64,000 bases of DNA from Ectobius pallidus (Eukaryota > Arthropoda > Insecta > Blattodea > Ectobiidae): positions 13,384,530 to 13,448,529 of the forward strand of contig CAXKWD010000006.1 in NCBI GenBank assembly GCA_964059195.1, read 5' to 3'. Position 1 is the stretch's first letter. Every line of letters begins with the position of its first letter. Of the stretch, positions 1-10,282 are shown one piece after another. The notes beneath the pieces are model-generated. The model was not told where the DNA came from, did no database searches, and was given only the letters and a program-made list of their open reading frames with translations. The translations under genes were made by a program, and so were the position numbers.

Positions 1-3
1 TAA

Positions 4-1786
4 ATGGTTTTATGGTCAGTGCACACTCTGAATAAGAGGGGTTCACATCTATTTAATACCAGCATGCCGAAAACATATGTATCTGCGATACAAAGGGTTC
101 GAGAGTTTCCTACAGACAATTTTGTGGCTGATAAGGGGAAACTGTTGTGTTCCTTACGTTCAGAGTGCATTAATTTCGAAAAGAAATCCATTGTGCAGAA
201 ACATGTGGAAAGTTTTAAGTATAGATCTCGGAAACAAAGTGATGGACAAGGTTCAACTTCAGCAGTATACACAACAGTACGATACCTGAAGTAGGGCAGC
301 GTATGGAGAAATCAAACAATAATATGGAAGAAATGGTGGCAGCATTCACTTCTTCTGGCATTCCATTTAATGTTTTTTTTGTAATCAACGTTTTCGTCAG
401 TGGATTGCAACAGCTACATGTATGCAGCCAGTTCCTAGTGAAACCACTCTAAGAAGGTATCTTACAAAGTGTGCTGAATTCGACTGAAGTCAAAATGTGA
501 GGGAAATCCTGTCTATCTAGTGGTTGATGAAACAATACATATAAAGAACCATAAGGTAGTGAATATTCTTGTTGCTTCACTCGATGTTGTGAATGAAAAA
601 CCCCGTCTTGTGAAAACTAAAATTGTTGAACACTGCAATGCCAATGTTGTAGTAAATTTAATACTTGATACATTAGATCTTATTGGTGTTCACAGAAGCG
701 ATTTTGTAGTTTTAATATCAGACAGTGCACCATATATGCTTTCTGCTGGCAGGCGACTGGTTGGAGTTGCACCTCAGCTTTTACATTCTATATGTTGGGA
801 TCATGTATTACATCTTTGTGCTGAAGAGATTAGGTTTTTGCTAAAAATTCCTGATGAATTCATTGCAGCTGTTAAGACTGCTTTAGCGAAAACTCTAGCC
901 AGAAGGGAGAGATTGCTGGACTGCCTAAAAGAAGCAGGAACATTTGTTTTACCTCAAGTTCCTTTAATAACGCACAGGGGGACATGGCTGAAGGCAGAAA
1001 AATATCATTGCATGCATTTGAATGCAGTAAAACAGTGGAATGATTTGGAAAATGGTGAAGGCAGTGCTTCAGTAACAAACTTAAAGCTTAAACTTAAACT
1101 TAAAGCGACTGAAAATAAAGAACTAGTGTTTCTACTCAGAGTTTTAGCTACAATTTCTGATGGACTCTGCAATCAAATACAGGTTCTGGAATCAGATAAT
1201 CAAGATGCAACACAGGTCTGGCTTCTTCTATCATCAGTTCTTCAGATGGCTCAAAGTTCAGGTGCAACTTGTAAAAAATTGGCAGGATATATGAATGAAC
1301 GTAATGAACGTCATCCTGCTCTGAATTTCTGGAAGGAAGTTCAGAATTTAGATCCAACAATAGCTGTTCCTGAGAAGATTTCTTTCATTTTTACTTCGGG
1401 TGAACTGAAACGATTCTCTGGCATTGATGTTCCAGTGGAAGAAACAGTGCAGCAACAGTACATGGACAAAATTTGTCTTCAACTTCTGCCTTATCCTTCT
1501 GGCAGAAACATTCCACCAAGATGCCTATCCTAAGTAAGCTGCAATGAAGGCAATTATGGTTCCTCCATCATCTGCTTCAGTTGAGAGAAGCTTTTCTACT
1601 CTTAATTGGATTTTGAACTCTAAACGCTCATGTCTGACAAGAAAATCTGCAGTCTCACCTACAACTGGGCATTTAATCAAAATCAATTTCAGGAGGGTGC
1701 AAATGACAGTGACAATGAGAAGGGCGACTAAATTTTCATTAATTTCATTACTAGCTTGCTTAGACCCTACAGTTTGTTCTTTATAA
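4..1786 (+). pseudogene. Decayed hAT-superfamily transposase (BED/DUF659-like)
   Basis: Remains of a hAT transposase in three pieces. The first (4-294) has a BED-like zinc finger with the C-C-H pattern of the CGGBP1-like type, around FVADKGKLLCSL and VQKHVES. Between 340 and 515 the reading jumps frame, with the recognisable words PSETTLRR. The long piece (520-1533, 337 codons) starts at LVDETIHIKN and includes VVLISDSAPYM and ICWDHVLHLCAEEIR, typical of DUF659 hAT transposases. The last (1544-1786) holds the dimerisation domain SSASVERSFSTLNWI. Stops and frame changes at about 295-515 and 1534 show it is dead. The family cuts and pastes DNA in the nucleus with 8-bp target duplications; no terminal inverted repeats were found, and the element runs off the left edge. 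Confidence 0.85.
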
Positions 1787-2664
1787 AATGTTAACGTATT
1801 AAGGCAAACTAACATTAAACACACAAAATATCAGTTTGACGATATAATATACATAAACAGTATTTGTCTTAAGTTTATTGGTGTATTATGTTAAAAAAAT
1901 AAAGCATAATAAAGCATAATTTGAAAAAATATAAAGCATTATTGTCAAAAAAATAAAGCATAATGTGGGTTATATATATATATATGTTAGTTATGTGGAT
2001 AATAAATAACATTTATGTTCACATAAACAATAAATAACGTGATACAGAGAATTAAAGCACTTGAAAACGGAAATAAAATGATGAGGAGTTTACTAGCGGA
2101 ATCTTGAAATCGACCCCGAAATTTAAAAACGGTCTAACTTTTGACTACGTGAAGATAAATTATCAAATGTATGTATATTCTTGAAGAACATGTAATTCTC
2201 TACAACTTCTTTTCTTACAAGTTTCTTGTAAAATGGAAAACTAAAGAATTGGAAGGGCGAGTTCGACGAAAAACGTGAGGCGCTACAAATTTTTCTGAAG
2301 TTTTTCCATTTTCGCCGGCTCATTCTCGGAGACGATAACATATAATGATAAATATGAATATACCGTTTTGTCGGGAATTTAATAAGCTTTAATTTTGAAT
2401 ACCATAACATTTTCTGTACGATGCACTGTTTTCGATATTTGCGCCAAAAACTGAAAAAAGGACCTTTGAGCCTCCCCCCCACCCCCCGCGGCACCTGAAA
2501 TTGGCGGGAAAACATTAGGCGTTGTTCAGGGGACCTCCCACTACACATTCCTGAAACATTTGGAACTACATGATTTAATGCAGCAAAAAATCTAATTTGA
2601 CTGGACTATAGGGTTTGTTTTTAGAAACACAATTAATTTTTAAAATACTGATGCTTTAAAAATA
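1787..2664. other. No gene recognised
   Basis: AT-rich sequence with short reiterated AAATAAAGCATAAT words near 1890-1965, a (TA)n run near 1972, and a C-rich patch near 2472-2488. A 141-codon minus-strand ORF (2123-2548) has no recognisable domain. Confidence 0.5.
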
Positions 2665-3096
2665 CTATTCTTGTCTATTGTAAGGTGTAGGTTAGAATAC
2701 TGCAGTATTGTGTGGAACCCTCATCAGATTAAATATATAAATTAGAATCCATCCAAAAACTATTTTTAAAATGTGTATATTTCTAGAAGTTTCGGATATT
2801 ATCTAACAAAATACAGCAATATTCCCTATTCAACACTGACTCACTAGTTGTTAATCCATGCTGGTGAACTGTGTAAGTTAATATCAAAATTACATCTGTA
2901 TGCTCGTCCTATAAACTGTAGACTTAATAGAAAATTTTATATAAATTATGCACGAACAAATCATTATAGGAATTCTCCCCTATTAAGGCTATGCATTTTG
3001 TACAATAAACTATATAATGATTTTTATATAGACCTATTTCAATCCAGAACAGTCTTTTATAGAAATATTTGCAAAATGTTTAGCATGCAGTTATAA
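2665..3096 (+). pseudogene. LINE reverse transcriptase C-terminal tail, decayed
   Basis: Fragment of a non-LTR retrotransposon. The reading RCRLEYCSIVWNPHQ near 2680-2735 is the usual post-RT motif of Jockey-like LINEs. After stops and a frame change, a stretch ending at 3096 contains LHLYARPINCR, RTNHYRNSPLLRLC and ILYNKLYN, which matches the C-terminal end of that protein class. The catalytic RT core is absent, so this is a 5'-truncated, mutated 3' end. It lies directly before the HINE-like element starting at about 3116. Clade assignment (Jockey-like) is inference from motif memory. Confidence 0.65.
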
Positions 3097-3208
3097 AATC
3101 ACAAATCAATGTAATTATTAAGTGCCAGTATGGTACTTTATGAAATTGTGTGTGGGGACGAAAAATGTCTGTCCGTCCGTCCGTCCGTCTGTACGTGTGT
3201 CTGTATGC

Positions 3209-3965
3209 GCCATAACTCAAATACGCTTTTTCGGATTTTCATGAAACTTGGAAAACACATTTATAGTGTGCATGGGAAGAACCCTATTGATATTGAACGA
3301 AATCGGTTTACCGGTACCGGAGTAATCCCCAATTTAGTGTCTATTTTAATATATTATATTAGAAAGGCGCCATAATTCAAATATGCTGTATCTAATTTCT
3401 ATGAAACTAGGTATACGCATTTATGACGTCTATGAGAAGTGCTCTATTGAATTTGAACCTAATCTATTGACCGGTACCGGAGTAAAACCCAATTTAGTGT
3501 CTATTTTAAAGACGCAATAACTCAAATACGCTTTATCGAATTTTTATGAAACTTCGTATACGCATTTATAATGCCCATGGAAAGATTTATATTGATATTC
3601 GACCAAATCGGTTGGCTAGTACCGGAATAATGCCCAATTTAGTGTATTTTATGTTAATATATAAGAAGTCGCGATAACTCAAATATGCTTTATTGGATTT
3701 TCCTGAAACTGTGTATTCCCATTTATAAAGTACATGGAAAAACGTCTGCTGATGTTGGACCAAATCGGTAGACCGGTACCGGAGTAAAACCCAATTTAGT
3801 GTCTATTTTAAAGACGTGGTAACTCAAATACGCTTTACCGGATTTTTATGAAACTTGGTATACACATTTATATTGTCCATGGAAAGACGTCTATTGATAT
3901 TGGATAAGATCGGTTGACCTGTTTCGGAGTAATGGTCAATTTATTGCTTATTTTATGGTAATATA
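3209..3965 (+). repeat. Tandem array of ~145-160-bp units in HINE copy 1
   Basis: Five units begin with ATAACTCAAATACGC-type words near 3210, 3370, 3514, 3672 and 3817. Each continues through a GAAACTTGGTATACGCATTT-like stretch, CCATGGAAAGA, ACCAAATCGGTTGACC and GGTACCGGAGTAA to CCCAATTTAGTG. The GGTACCGG word contains a palindrome. Units diverge moderately. Confidence 0.85.
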
Positions 3966-4106
3966 CGTATTCGAAAGAATTTATGAAATGCAAATCAGTT
4001 ATCATGACAACATAGCCTTTTGTTTTACTGTGATCTTATAAGGCTTTGGAAATTAAAATACAGTTAGCTATGACAAATAATACTATTGCTTTACATGTGC
4101 TTATCC

Positions 4107-4204
4107 AACTAGACCGTTCAACTGATCTAGGTGACTGAGATGGTAACCTCTTGGCCTCACATTCTGGAGTTCCATGGTTCAAATCCTGAAACCGGCCAAT
4201 TTGA
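4107..4204 (+). repeat. tRNA-like (SINE-type) module inside HINE copy 1
   Basis: A box-like TGACTGAGATGG at 4132-4143 and B box-like GGTTCAAATCC at 4176-4186 have the spacing of an RNA polymerase III internal promoter. The same module is present in copies 2 and 3 of this element (minus strand, about 10900-10990 and 33790-33900). It is not a functional tRNA gene: no clean cloverleaf or anticodon arm is evident. Confidence 0.6.
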
Positions 4205-4299
4205 CTTTTTTTTTGTATTTTGCATATCATAATTGCAATCATAACTGATTAAACAAAAACATACTGGCACTTTGTTACATCAGTTAATCTGATTTTATT

Positions 4300-4863
4300 G
4301 TTCTTCCATTTGTTAACTTTGTTAATTTGTAATCATTTTAATTGAGAGTGTGTTGTTTTAATTGATTTGTTTTAGTGTTCATTTGCTGTTTTCTTAATGT
4401 TGTTTTCTTTATTTGATAGTCAATAGAGTCTACTATGTATTTTCTTTTTTTTTTTTAGTTTAGTAGACTTAAAATAAAATAAATAAATAACTATCTCTAA
4501 CATTTATTAATACCGCAATTTCAGGGGGATAACAATAAGGTCATTTCTATTAGGCGTATTTCACTATAATTATATAAAAAAAATCTGTTACCTGACCTTA
4601 AAATACGATGCTCTTGAAAGTTGAAGTTTATTCATCAGTCGAGTCAAATATCTACAATGTGATTGATATCTCATTCGTTAGTATTGACTCAATCTTTGCG
4701 AAATGTAATGGATTTTGACTACAGAAATAATATGGAAGATAAAAATGTATCATTACCTTATGTATAAACTCATGTACAAAAACAATCTATCTGCGTGTAT
4801 ATGATTGAAATCTATACAGCTATATAAGAGTCCATTCAATTATTTTCTAAATATCCAGTTATC
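4300..4863. other. No gene recognised
   Basis: AT-rich spacer with T runs (about 4443-4456) and no coherent reading frame. It ends in the target duplication ATTATCAG (4864-4871) of the next element. Confidence 0.5.
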
Positions 4864-4871
4864 ATTATCAG

Positions 4872-5657
4872 TAGACTTCGGATTTTAGGTCAAAACCTAT
4901 TTATATCCTTGAGTGATATATGGACGGAAACTTGTATATGCATGTTTCATAAGTGACTTATGCCTAAAACTGATACTTTTATAGAACCTAAAACAGCCTA
5001 TTTATACGTTATAACCTAATATTGCCTTTTTGCTTGTTTTTCCTCTAAAGTTCAAAATAAGATTCTTTTTGCTATAAATTCTAGCATTTATTTTAAGTTC
5101 GTACTAAATTTTTAGCTCGGAATGTGCAGTAAATTATTTCGCTTTCTAACTCTTTCATCTCATCATAACCTAAACACTCGGTCCAGGCAAGATCATATTC
5201 TCGCAATACCTAAACATCATACATCTCTTTACTCATCATCGTTTACTACTTCAGTCATCCGAATGTGGAATTCTTTACCATCTCACATCAAGGACTGCCG
5301 GTCACTGTCAACCTTCAAATCGCAGTTAACAGCACATATACGTAGTACTTAATAGTGTATCTTTTTTCTTATCAATAGTGTATCTTTTTTTAGTGTATCT
5401 TAATAGTGTATCTTGTTAATTAAGTTTCTATCATTTAATACTATTGTGTAACTAAATTATTTTTGTACCACTTAATTTCTTTCGTATCATTTGTGTATCA
5501 TTTAATGTTTCCTAAATAATTTAATGTGTTATGTAATGTCATTTAACGTATTTTATGTTATTTATTATGCTATAATGTAACAACTAATGCACTTTTAGTC
5601 CCTGGTGAAGTGGAAGAAAAGACCTTACGGTCTTAACTTTCTCCAGGTTAAATAAAC

Positions 5658-5694
<37 letters not shown>

Positions 5695-6133
5695 AATGAC
5701 ACATTTGTGACGTGGTTAAACAGTAAGAAATGTTTCGTCTTCAGTAGAAAAATTCCTTGGAATTCCCAAGAATTCTCCCGAATCCCACATTCAGTAACAA
5801 AAAAAAAAGTAGTTCTCTGAATCACTGAGGGATACAAGGGGTTGAATATGCTAGCGGCGCAGGGATTAGGTTTTCACTGTTATGGTAGTAATACAGGCCC
5901 TAGTAAGAGGTCTATTCTATATAATTCTGCGTACCATAGTCCTATATCTGAGTTTTATCATGATTATTGATTAATGGTGACTTCAATATTATAATATTCT
6001 GCATTGCAATTGAGATATTTCAGAGATTTTATAAGAGACTATTTTACGATTTTTAGAACCTATTTTCCAATTTTTAGAGCCTATTTTAGATACCGAAAAC
6101 AGAATTTTTAGCGACCTAAAAGTCCGAAGTCTA
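4872..6133 (+). mobile_element. hAT-type MITE carrying a LINE tail, copy 1
   Basis: The element starts TAGACTTCGGATTTTAGGT and ends in its inverse, ACCTAAAAGTCCGAAGTCTA. It is flanked by a perfect 8-bp duplication ATTATCAG at 4864-4871 and 6134-6141, the size made by hAT transposases. A second copy of exactly the same length, 1,262 bp, lies in opposite orientation at 7780-9041. Only a few substitutions were seen on reading the ends, so both are recent. There is no transposase inside; the interior holds a LINE 3' tail and an (ATT)n tract. Confidence 0.9.
5040..5693 (+). pseudogene. LINE 3' tail captured in the MITE (copy 1)
   Basis: The open stretch 5122-5352 (76 codons) reads NLNTRSRQDHILAIP, then SLYSSSFTTSVIRMWNSLP and SLSTFKSQL. 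This is the standard C-terminal signature of LINE reverse transcriptases (RMWNSLPxxIK...FK). It is followed by an untranslated 3' end with a small hairpin (AAGACCTTACGGTCTT) and CCAGGTTAAATAAA running into (TAT)n at 5659-5693, as in CR1/L2-like LINE tails. The 5' boundary near 5040 is approximate. Because both MITE copies contain it at the same place, it was captured before the MITE moved. Confidence 0.75.
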
Positions 6134-6231
6134 ATTATCAGTAATTATAAAGTGAAAATGATCGGCATGAAGACGAAGTTCAAAGAACGATCGAATATGA
6201 AGAAGATTAGTATCGAAATCCAGATTTAGTT

Positions 6232-6680
6232 CTTTCTTTCTTTATCGTAGTTTAACCTCTCCCTTTTAGGATTGAAGCGACCCAAGCCGCCCGGGCCTTA
6301 CAGGGCCGCGACCTGTCTGGAAGGGATTATCTTTGGATCAATACATACTTTTTTGACCAGACAAGGACATGGAGGGCCTCCCCGGATGAGTGATGAGCCC
6401 AATGCCGGGGCCACCTCCGAGACAACACGAACACATAGGACGAGACACAACATTCACACTCACACTCACTCAGAACAAGGCGAGGATCAGGATGAAGATG
6501 ATAATGACGGTCAGATGATATCTGGGGACCACAAGGGCCTAAAGTTACCCGACATTTGTCTCACAGGTGAGGGAAAACCCCGGAAAAACCCTCACCTAGG
6601 TAACTTGTCCCGACCAGGAATCGAACCCGGGCCCGCTGCGTGAGAGGAGTGAACGCATCCCCTGAGCCACAGCGGTGGAC
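6232..6680 (-). mobile_element. tRNA-derived SINE with target duplications
   Basis: On the minus strand the head carries A box TGGCTCAGGGG and B box GGTTCGATTCC, both very close to pol III consensus, within a tRNA-like stretch. The body of about 370 bp ends in a (GAAA)n-like tail. Flanks are CAGATTTAGTT (6221-6231) and CTGATTTAGTT (6681-6691), an 11-bp duplication with one mismatch, as expected for LINE-driven insertion. The plus-strand ORF over this region (6272-6643) is not a gene. Confidence 0.85.
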
Positions 6681-6789
6681 CTGATTTAGTTTAAATATAT
6701 TAGTAATAATTTACTGTCATTAAACTTACAAAAAAAGCAACGGACAAAGTCAGATTTAAATACAAATAAGTAAATTAGATAAAAATACT

Positions 6790-7130
6790 GGGACTGGAGA
6801 AAATTGCATAACGACAAGCTTCAGGATCTGTACGCTTCACCGGATATAGTAAGGGTAATTAAATCGCGTAGGATGAAATGGGCTGGATATGTTGCACGCA
6901 TGGGGGAGGAAAGACATATCTCAAAAGTATTGATGGGAGACCCGAAGGGAAGAGACCACGTGGAAGACCTAGACGTAGGTGGGAGGACAATCTTAGAACA
7001 AATTTATGGGAAGTAGGATTTGTGGGGGATGATTGGATGGAGTTAGGAGAGAACAGGGTTGAATGGCAGGCTCAGATAAGCGCGGCAATGAACCTTCGGG
7101 TTCCATAATAGATAATATTCCTTTAGCTTG
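6790..7130 (+). pseudogene. LINE reverse transcriptase tail, frameshifted
   Basis: The reading DLYASPDIVRVIKSRRMKWAG followed by YVARMGEERH, then in another frame PEGKRPRGRPRRRWEDNL and AAMNLRVP, is the familiar C-terminal end of an insect endonuclease-reverse transcriptase LINE. A frame change near 6940 splits it. It is followed after a short 3' end by the (AAGT)n array, which probably began as the LINE's simple-repeat tail. The RT core is missing. Confidence 0.75.
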
Positions 7131-7153
7131 CTTAGGAATTGTGTATTGCCATC

Positions 7154-7208
<55 letters not shown>

Positions 7209-7213
7209 CAAGC

Positions 7214-7248
<35 letters not shown>
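7154..7248 (+). repeat. (AAGT)n microsatellite
   Basis: About 23 units of the tetranucleotide AAGT/GTAA with two AAGC variants near 7207-7214. Any open frame through it (for instance the minus-strand LTYL repeat) is an artefact of the repeat. Confidence 0.95.
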
Positions 7249-7771
7249 ATAAAAATATTATATACAATATAATTCTAACAAGATAAAAGTTATGAATATT
7301 AAAAAATAATTGGTAATAAAATCAAAGAACTCGTCAAAAGAATAAAACCAACCAGTCGTAGAGATTATTTTTAAACTTCTCCGCTGGATAATTTAACTCA
7401 TGTTATATAGCATTTCATTCCAACTACATGATAACTTTTAAGCGACTTGCATAGCCTATAAAAATGCACGTCAATATGGTTTCTGTTTCTTGTGTTGTGA
7501 AATGTAAAATCCCGTCTAAGTTGTTGGCTTGGTAGATTTTCCTTAGTATACAATAAAACATTTTAAATGTATAAATTTACAACGGTTATAAATTTTAGTT
7601 TTACAAAGACTTGCAGTGTTATAATGTTTGTGCATCTTTTTTTTTTAGCAAAAAAAAAATAAAGAAAATGGGGACAATCTGGATGCAATACTGTATATCT
7701 AGTAGGTTTCAAGTTTCACTCCTGTTTTCAGAAATTAGAAAATATGCCGGAATGCTTATTCCTAATCCTCT
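7249..7771. other. No gene recognised
   Basis: AT-rich spacer with an A/T run pair near 7638-7660. It ends in the target duplication GTAATAAC (7772-7779) of the next MITE. Confidence 0.5.
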
Positions 7772-7779
7772 GTAATAAC

Positions 7780-8218
7780 TAGACTTCGGACTTTTAGGTC
7801 GCTAAAAATGCTGGTTTAGGTATCTAAAATAGGCTCTAAAAATTGGAAAATAGGTTCTAAAAATCGTAAAATAGTCTCTTATAAAATCTCTGAAATATCT
7901 CAATTGCAATGCAGAATATTATAATATTGAAGTCACCATTAATCAATAATCATGATAAAACTCAGATATAGGACTATGGTACGCAGAATTATATAGAATA
8001 GACCTCTTACTAGGGCCTGTATTACTACCATAACAGTGAAAACCTAATCCCTGCGCCGCTAGCATATTCAACCCCTTGTATCCCTCAGTGATTCAGAGAA
8101 CTACTTTTTTTTTTGTTACTGAATGTGGGATTCGGGAGAATTCTTGGGAATTCCAAGGAATTTTTCTACTGAAGACGAAACATTTCTTACTGTTTAACCA
8201 CGTCACAAATGTGTCATT

Positions 8219-8255
<37 letters not shown>

Positions 8256-9041
8256 GTTTATTTAACCTGGAGAAAGTTAAGACCGTAAGGTCTTTTCTTC
8301 CACTTCACCAGGGACTAAAAGTGCATTAGTTGTTACATTATAGCATAATAAATAACATAAAATACGTTAAATGACATTACATAACACATTAAATTATTTA
8401 GGAAACATTAAATGATACACAAATGATACGAAAGAAATTAAGTGGTACAAAAATAATTTAGTTACACAATAGTATTAAATGATAGAAACTTAATTAACAA
8501 GATACACTATTAAGATACACTAAAAAAAGATACACTATTGATAAGAAAAAAGATACACTATTAAGTACTACGTATATGTGCTGTTAACTGCGATTTGAAG
8601 GTTGACAGTGACCGGCAGTCCTTGATGTGAGATGGTAAAGAATTCCACATTCGGATGACTGAAGTAGTAAACGATGATGAGTAAAGAGATGTATGATGTT
8701 TAGGTATTGCGAGAATATGATCTTGCCTGGACCGAGTGTTTAGGTTATGATGAGATGAAAGAGTTAGAAAGCGAAATAATTTACTGCACATTCCGAGCTA
8801 AAAATTTAGTACGAACTTAAAATAAATGCTAGAATTTATAGCAAAAAGAATCTTATTTTGAACTTTAGAGGAAAAACAAGCAAAAAGGCAATATTAGGTT
8901 ATAACGTATAAATAGGCTGTTTTAGGTTCTATAAAAGTATCAGTTTTAGGCATAAGTCACTTATGAAACATGCATATACAAGTTTCCGTCCATATATCAC
9001 TTAAGGATATAAATAGGTTTTTACCTAAAATCCGAAGTCTA
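7780..9041 (-). mobile_element. hAT-type MITE carrying a LINE tail, copy 2 (inverted)
   Basis: Same 1,262-bp element as 4872-6133 on the opposite strand. Ends are TAGACTTCGGACTTTTAGG and CCGAAGTCTA, with a perfect 8-bp duplication GTAATAAC at 7772-7779 and 9042-9049. The captured LINE ORF is at 8561-8791 (minus) and translates identically to copy 1; the (TAA)n tract is at about 8220-8254. Different duplications at the two copies prove two independent insertions, not one segmental inversion. Confidence 0.9.
8220..8875 (-). pseudogene. LINE 3' tail captured in the MITE (copy 2)
   Basis: Minus-strand counterpart of the LINE tail in copy 1: 76-codon open stretch at 8561-8791 with the RMWNSLP and FKSQL motifs, then the 3' hairpin and the simple-repeat tail at 8220-8254. 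No RT catalytic core. Confidence 0.75.
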
Positions 9042-9050
9042 GTAATAACC

Positions 9051-9880
9051 ATGGGCGTACGGTGAAGTTCTGTTTGGAGGGGGTTGAATATAATGTTGTC
9101 TCACCTCTGTCTTTGCACACTTGGGAACTTAATGCACTGTTTTGTATTGTGATTGTTAGTACACTATGCAGCACAGTTTTTAAACTGTTGTTTCTCTTTC
9201 TTCTTTAGGTAGTCTACCTGTTCATTTCTTGTTTTAGATAAAGTCTATAAAATTATCATAGTACTCGTCTTCTTTAGGTAGTCTACCTGTTCATTTCTTG
9301 TTTTAGATAAAGTCTATAAAATTATAGTTTAACTACTCCTTGTGCTGGTTTCTGGAGGTAAGACAATTCCAGAAAATTTTCTTTTACGTATTGTAATTTT
9401 GCAGGAATAAAGCTGAAATCCATTGGACTCCTGAGATCCAAACGATCACACCAAATACATATCCAGGCTATCGAATCATTTATGAGAAATCCCGAAGGAA
9501 ATTTTATTTATAAGTAACGCGTCACTATTATACGAAGTATAAATTAAAAAGTCACAATACTTACTTCATAACAATAGGCCTATGCTTTTCTCTACAGTAG
9601 AAGCTATTTCAGATACTGTAATTTACTGTACGTAATACTGTAATTTGAAGAACTACAAAGACCAAGCCATTTCGAAACTTGAATCTTAACTTGGTCAAAA
9701 CTATGGTTTGAAACTGTATAACCCGTTTATTGCTGAACATCCAGAATATATAAATTACAATCTCAAACATTTTAAGAGGAAAATAAAAAAATAAAATAAA
9801 ATATTATATAATAATAATAGCACAACTTTAATTTTGTTTTGTTTTTCAATATTTTAACCCAATTTATTTCTATAATTTTT
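9051..9880 (+). mobile_element. MITE of the GGGCGTACGGT family, right end lost
   Basis: Starts ATGGGCGTACGGTGAAGTTCTG-like sequence and tracks the complete copy at 53029-53724 through scattered conserved words (CCGAAGGAA, TTGAATCTTAA) to about 9700. The closing inverted repeat is absent. The first base lies 1 bp beyond the target duplication of the preceding hAT MITE. The right boundary is a guess. Confidence 0.5.
9201..9325 (+). repeat. 56-bp direct duplication
   Basis: The 56-bp sequence at 9201-9256, beginning TTCTTTAGGTAGTCTACCTG, is repeated at 9270-9325 with a 13-bp spacer. It sits inside the truncated MITE and looks recent. Confidence 0.9.
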
Positions 9881-10274
9881 TCTTCTTTTTTTGGCAATTT
9901 TTATATAAACCACAATGCAAAATTATGTTATATACATTGTACTCATATATTTATAATTTTCGTTTGTAGTATACTGAGCACTGATATATAATTAGATTTA
10001 TATTAATCTATTATACCCCTAAACACGAGCTTTGATCATCTAGGGGCATACCTTACATTTTTATGCTAAATTAGAAATAGTATTTTCTGTTGGTTTTTTT
10101 TACCTGTTGAAATAATGTAAATAAATTACGATAATATAAATCGTTATACAAAATTTATTAGACATTTTTAAAAATAATGCTGTGTTATGTAAGAAAATGC
10201 GATCACAAAAAAGGTATTTTTTATAATTTCATAACATGTTACAATCCAAAAAAATCAGATACAGTACGCGAAAG
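9881..10274. other. No gene recognised
   Basis: AT-rich, with a small inverted motif CCCCTA...TAGGGG near 10016-10047. Confidence 0.4.
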
Positions 10275-10282
10275 GTAATGAC

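Larger units (their letters stand above)
3116..4299 (+). mobile_element. HINE/DINE-1-like non-autonomous element, copy 1
   Basis: The 5' end is AAGTGCCAGTATGG, followed by a (GTCY)n microsatellite (about 3169-3203) and a core of about five tandem units. Then come a tRNA-like module and a 3' end with the inverse motif CATACTGGCACT (subterminal inverted repeat) and a small hairpin ATCAG...CTGAT just before GATTTTATT. Subterminal repeats, (GTCY)n, an array of about 150 bp and a 3' stem-loop are known hallmarks of helentron-associated elements such as DINE-1. Related copies lie at 10703-11460, 33537-34903 and 54014-55090. Both ends carry TATT in the copies whose ends are present, so I cannot tell a 4-bp duplication from element sequence. 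The HINE assignment is inference. Confidence 0.65.

Noticed and set aside
4107..4204. A genuine tRNA gene
   Set aside because: Only box A/B-like motifs in a repeated element; no clean cloverleaf, and it recurs in other copies of the HINE.
6272..6643. 123-codon plus-strand ORF that could look like a histidine/acidic-rich protein
   Set aside because: It is the antisense reading of the SINE at 6232-6680.
7043..7267. 74-codon minus-strand ORF rich in LTYL repeats
   Set aside because: It is the translation of the (AAGT)n microsatellite.
4872..9041. One large segmental inverted duplication
   Set aside because: Each arm has its own different 8-bp duplication and the similarity stops exactly at the TIRs, so two independent transpositions explain it.
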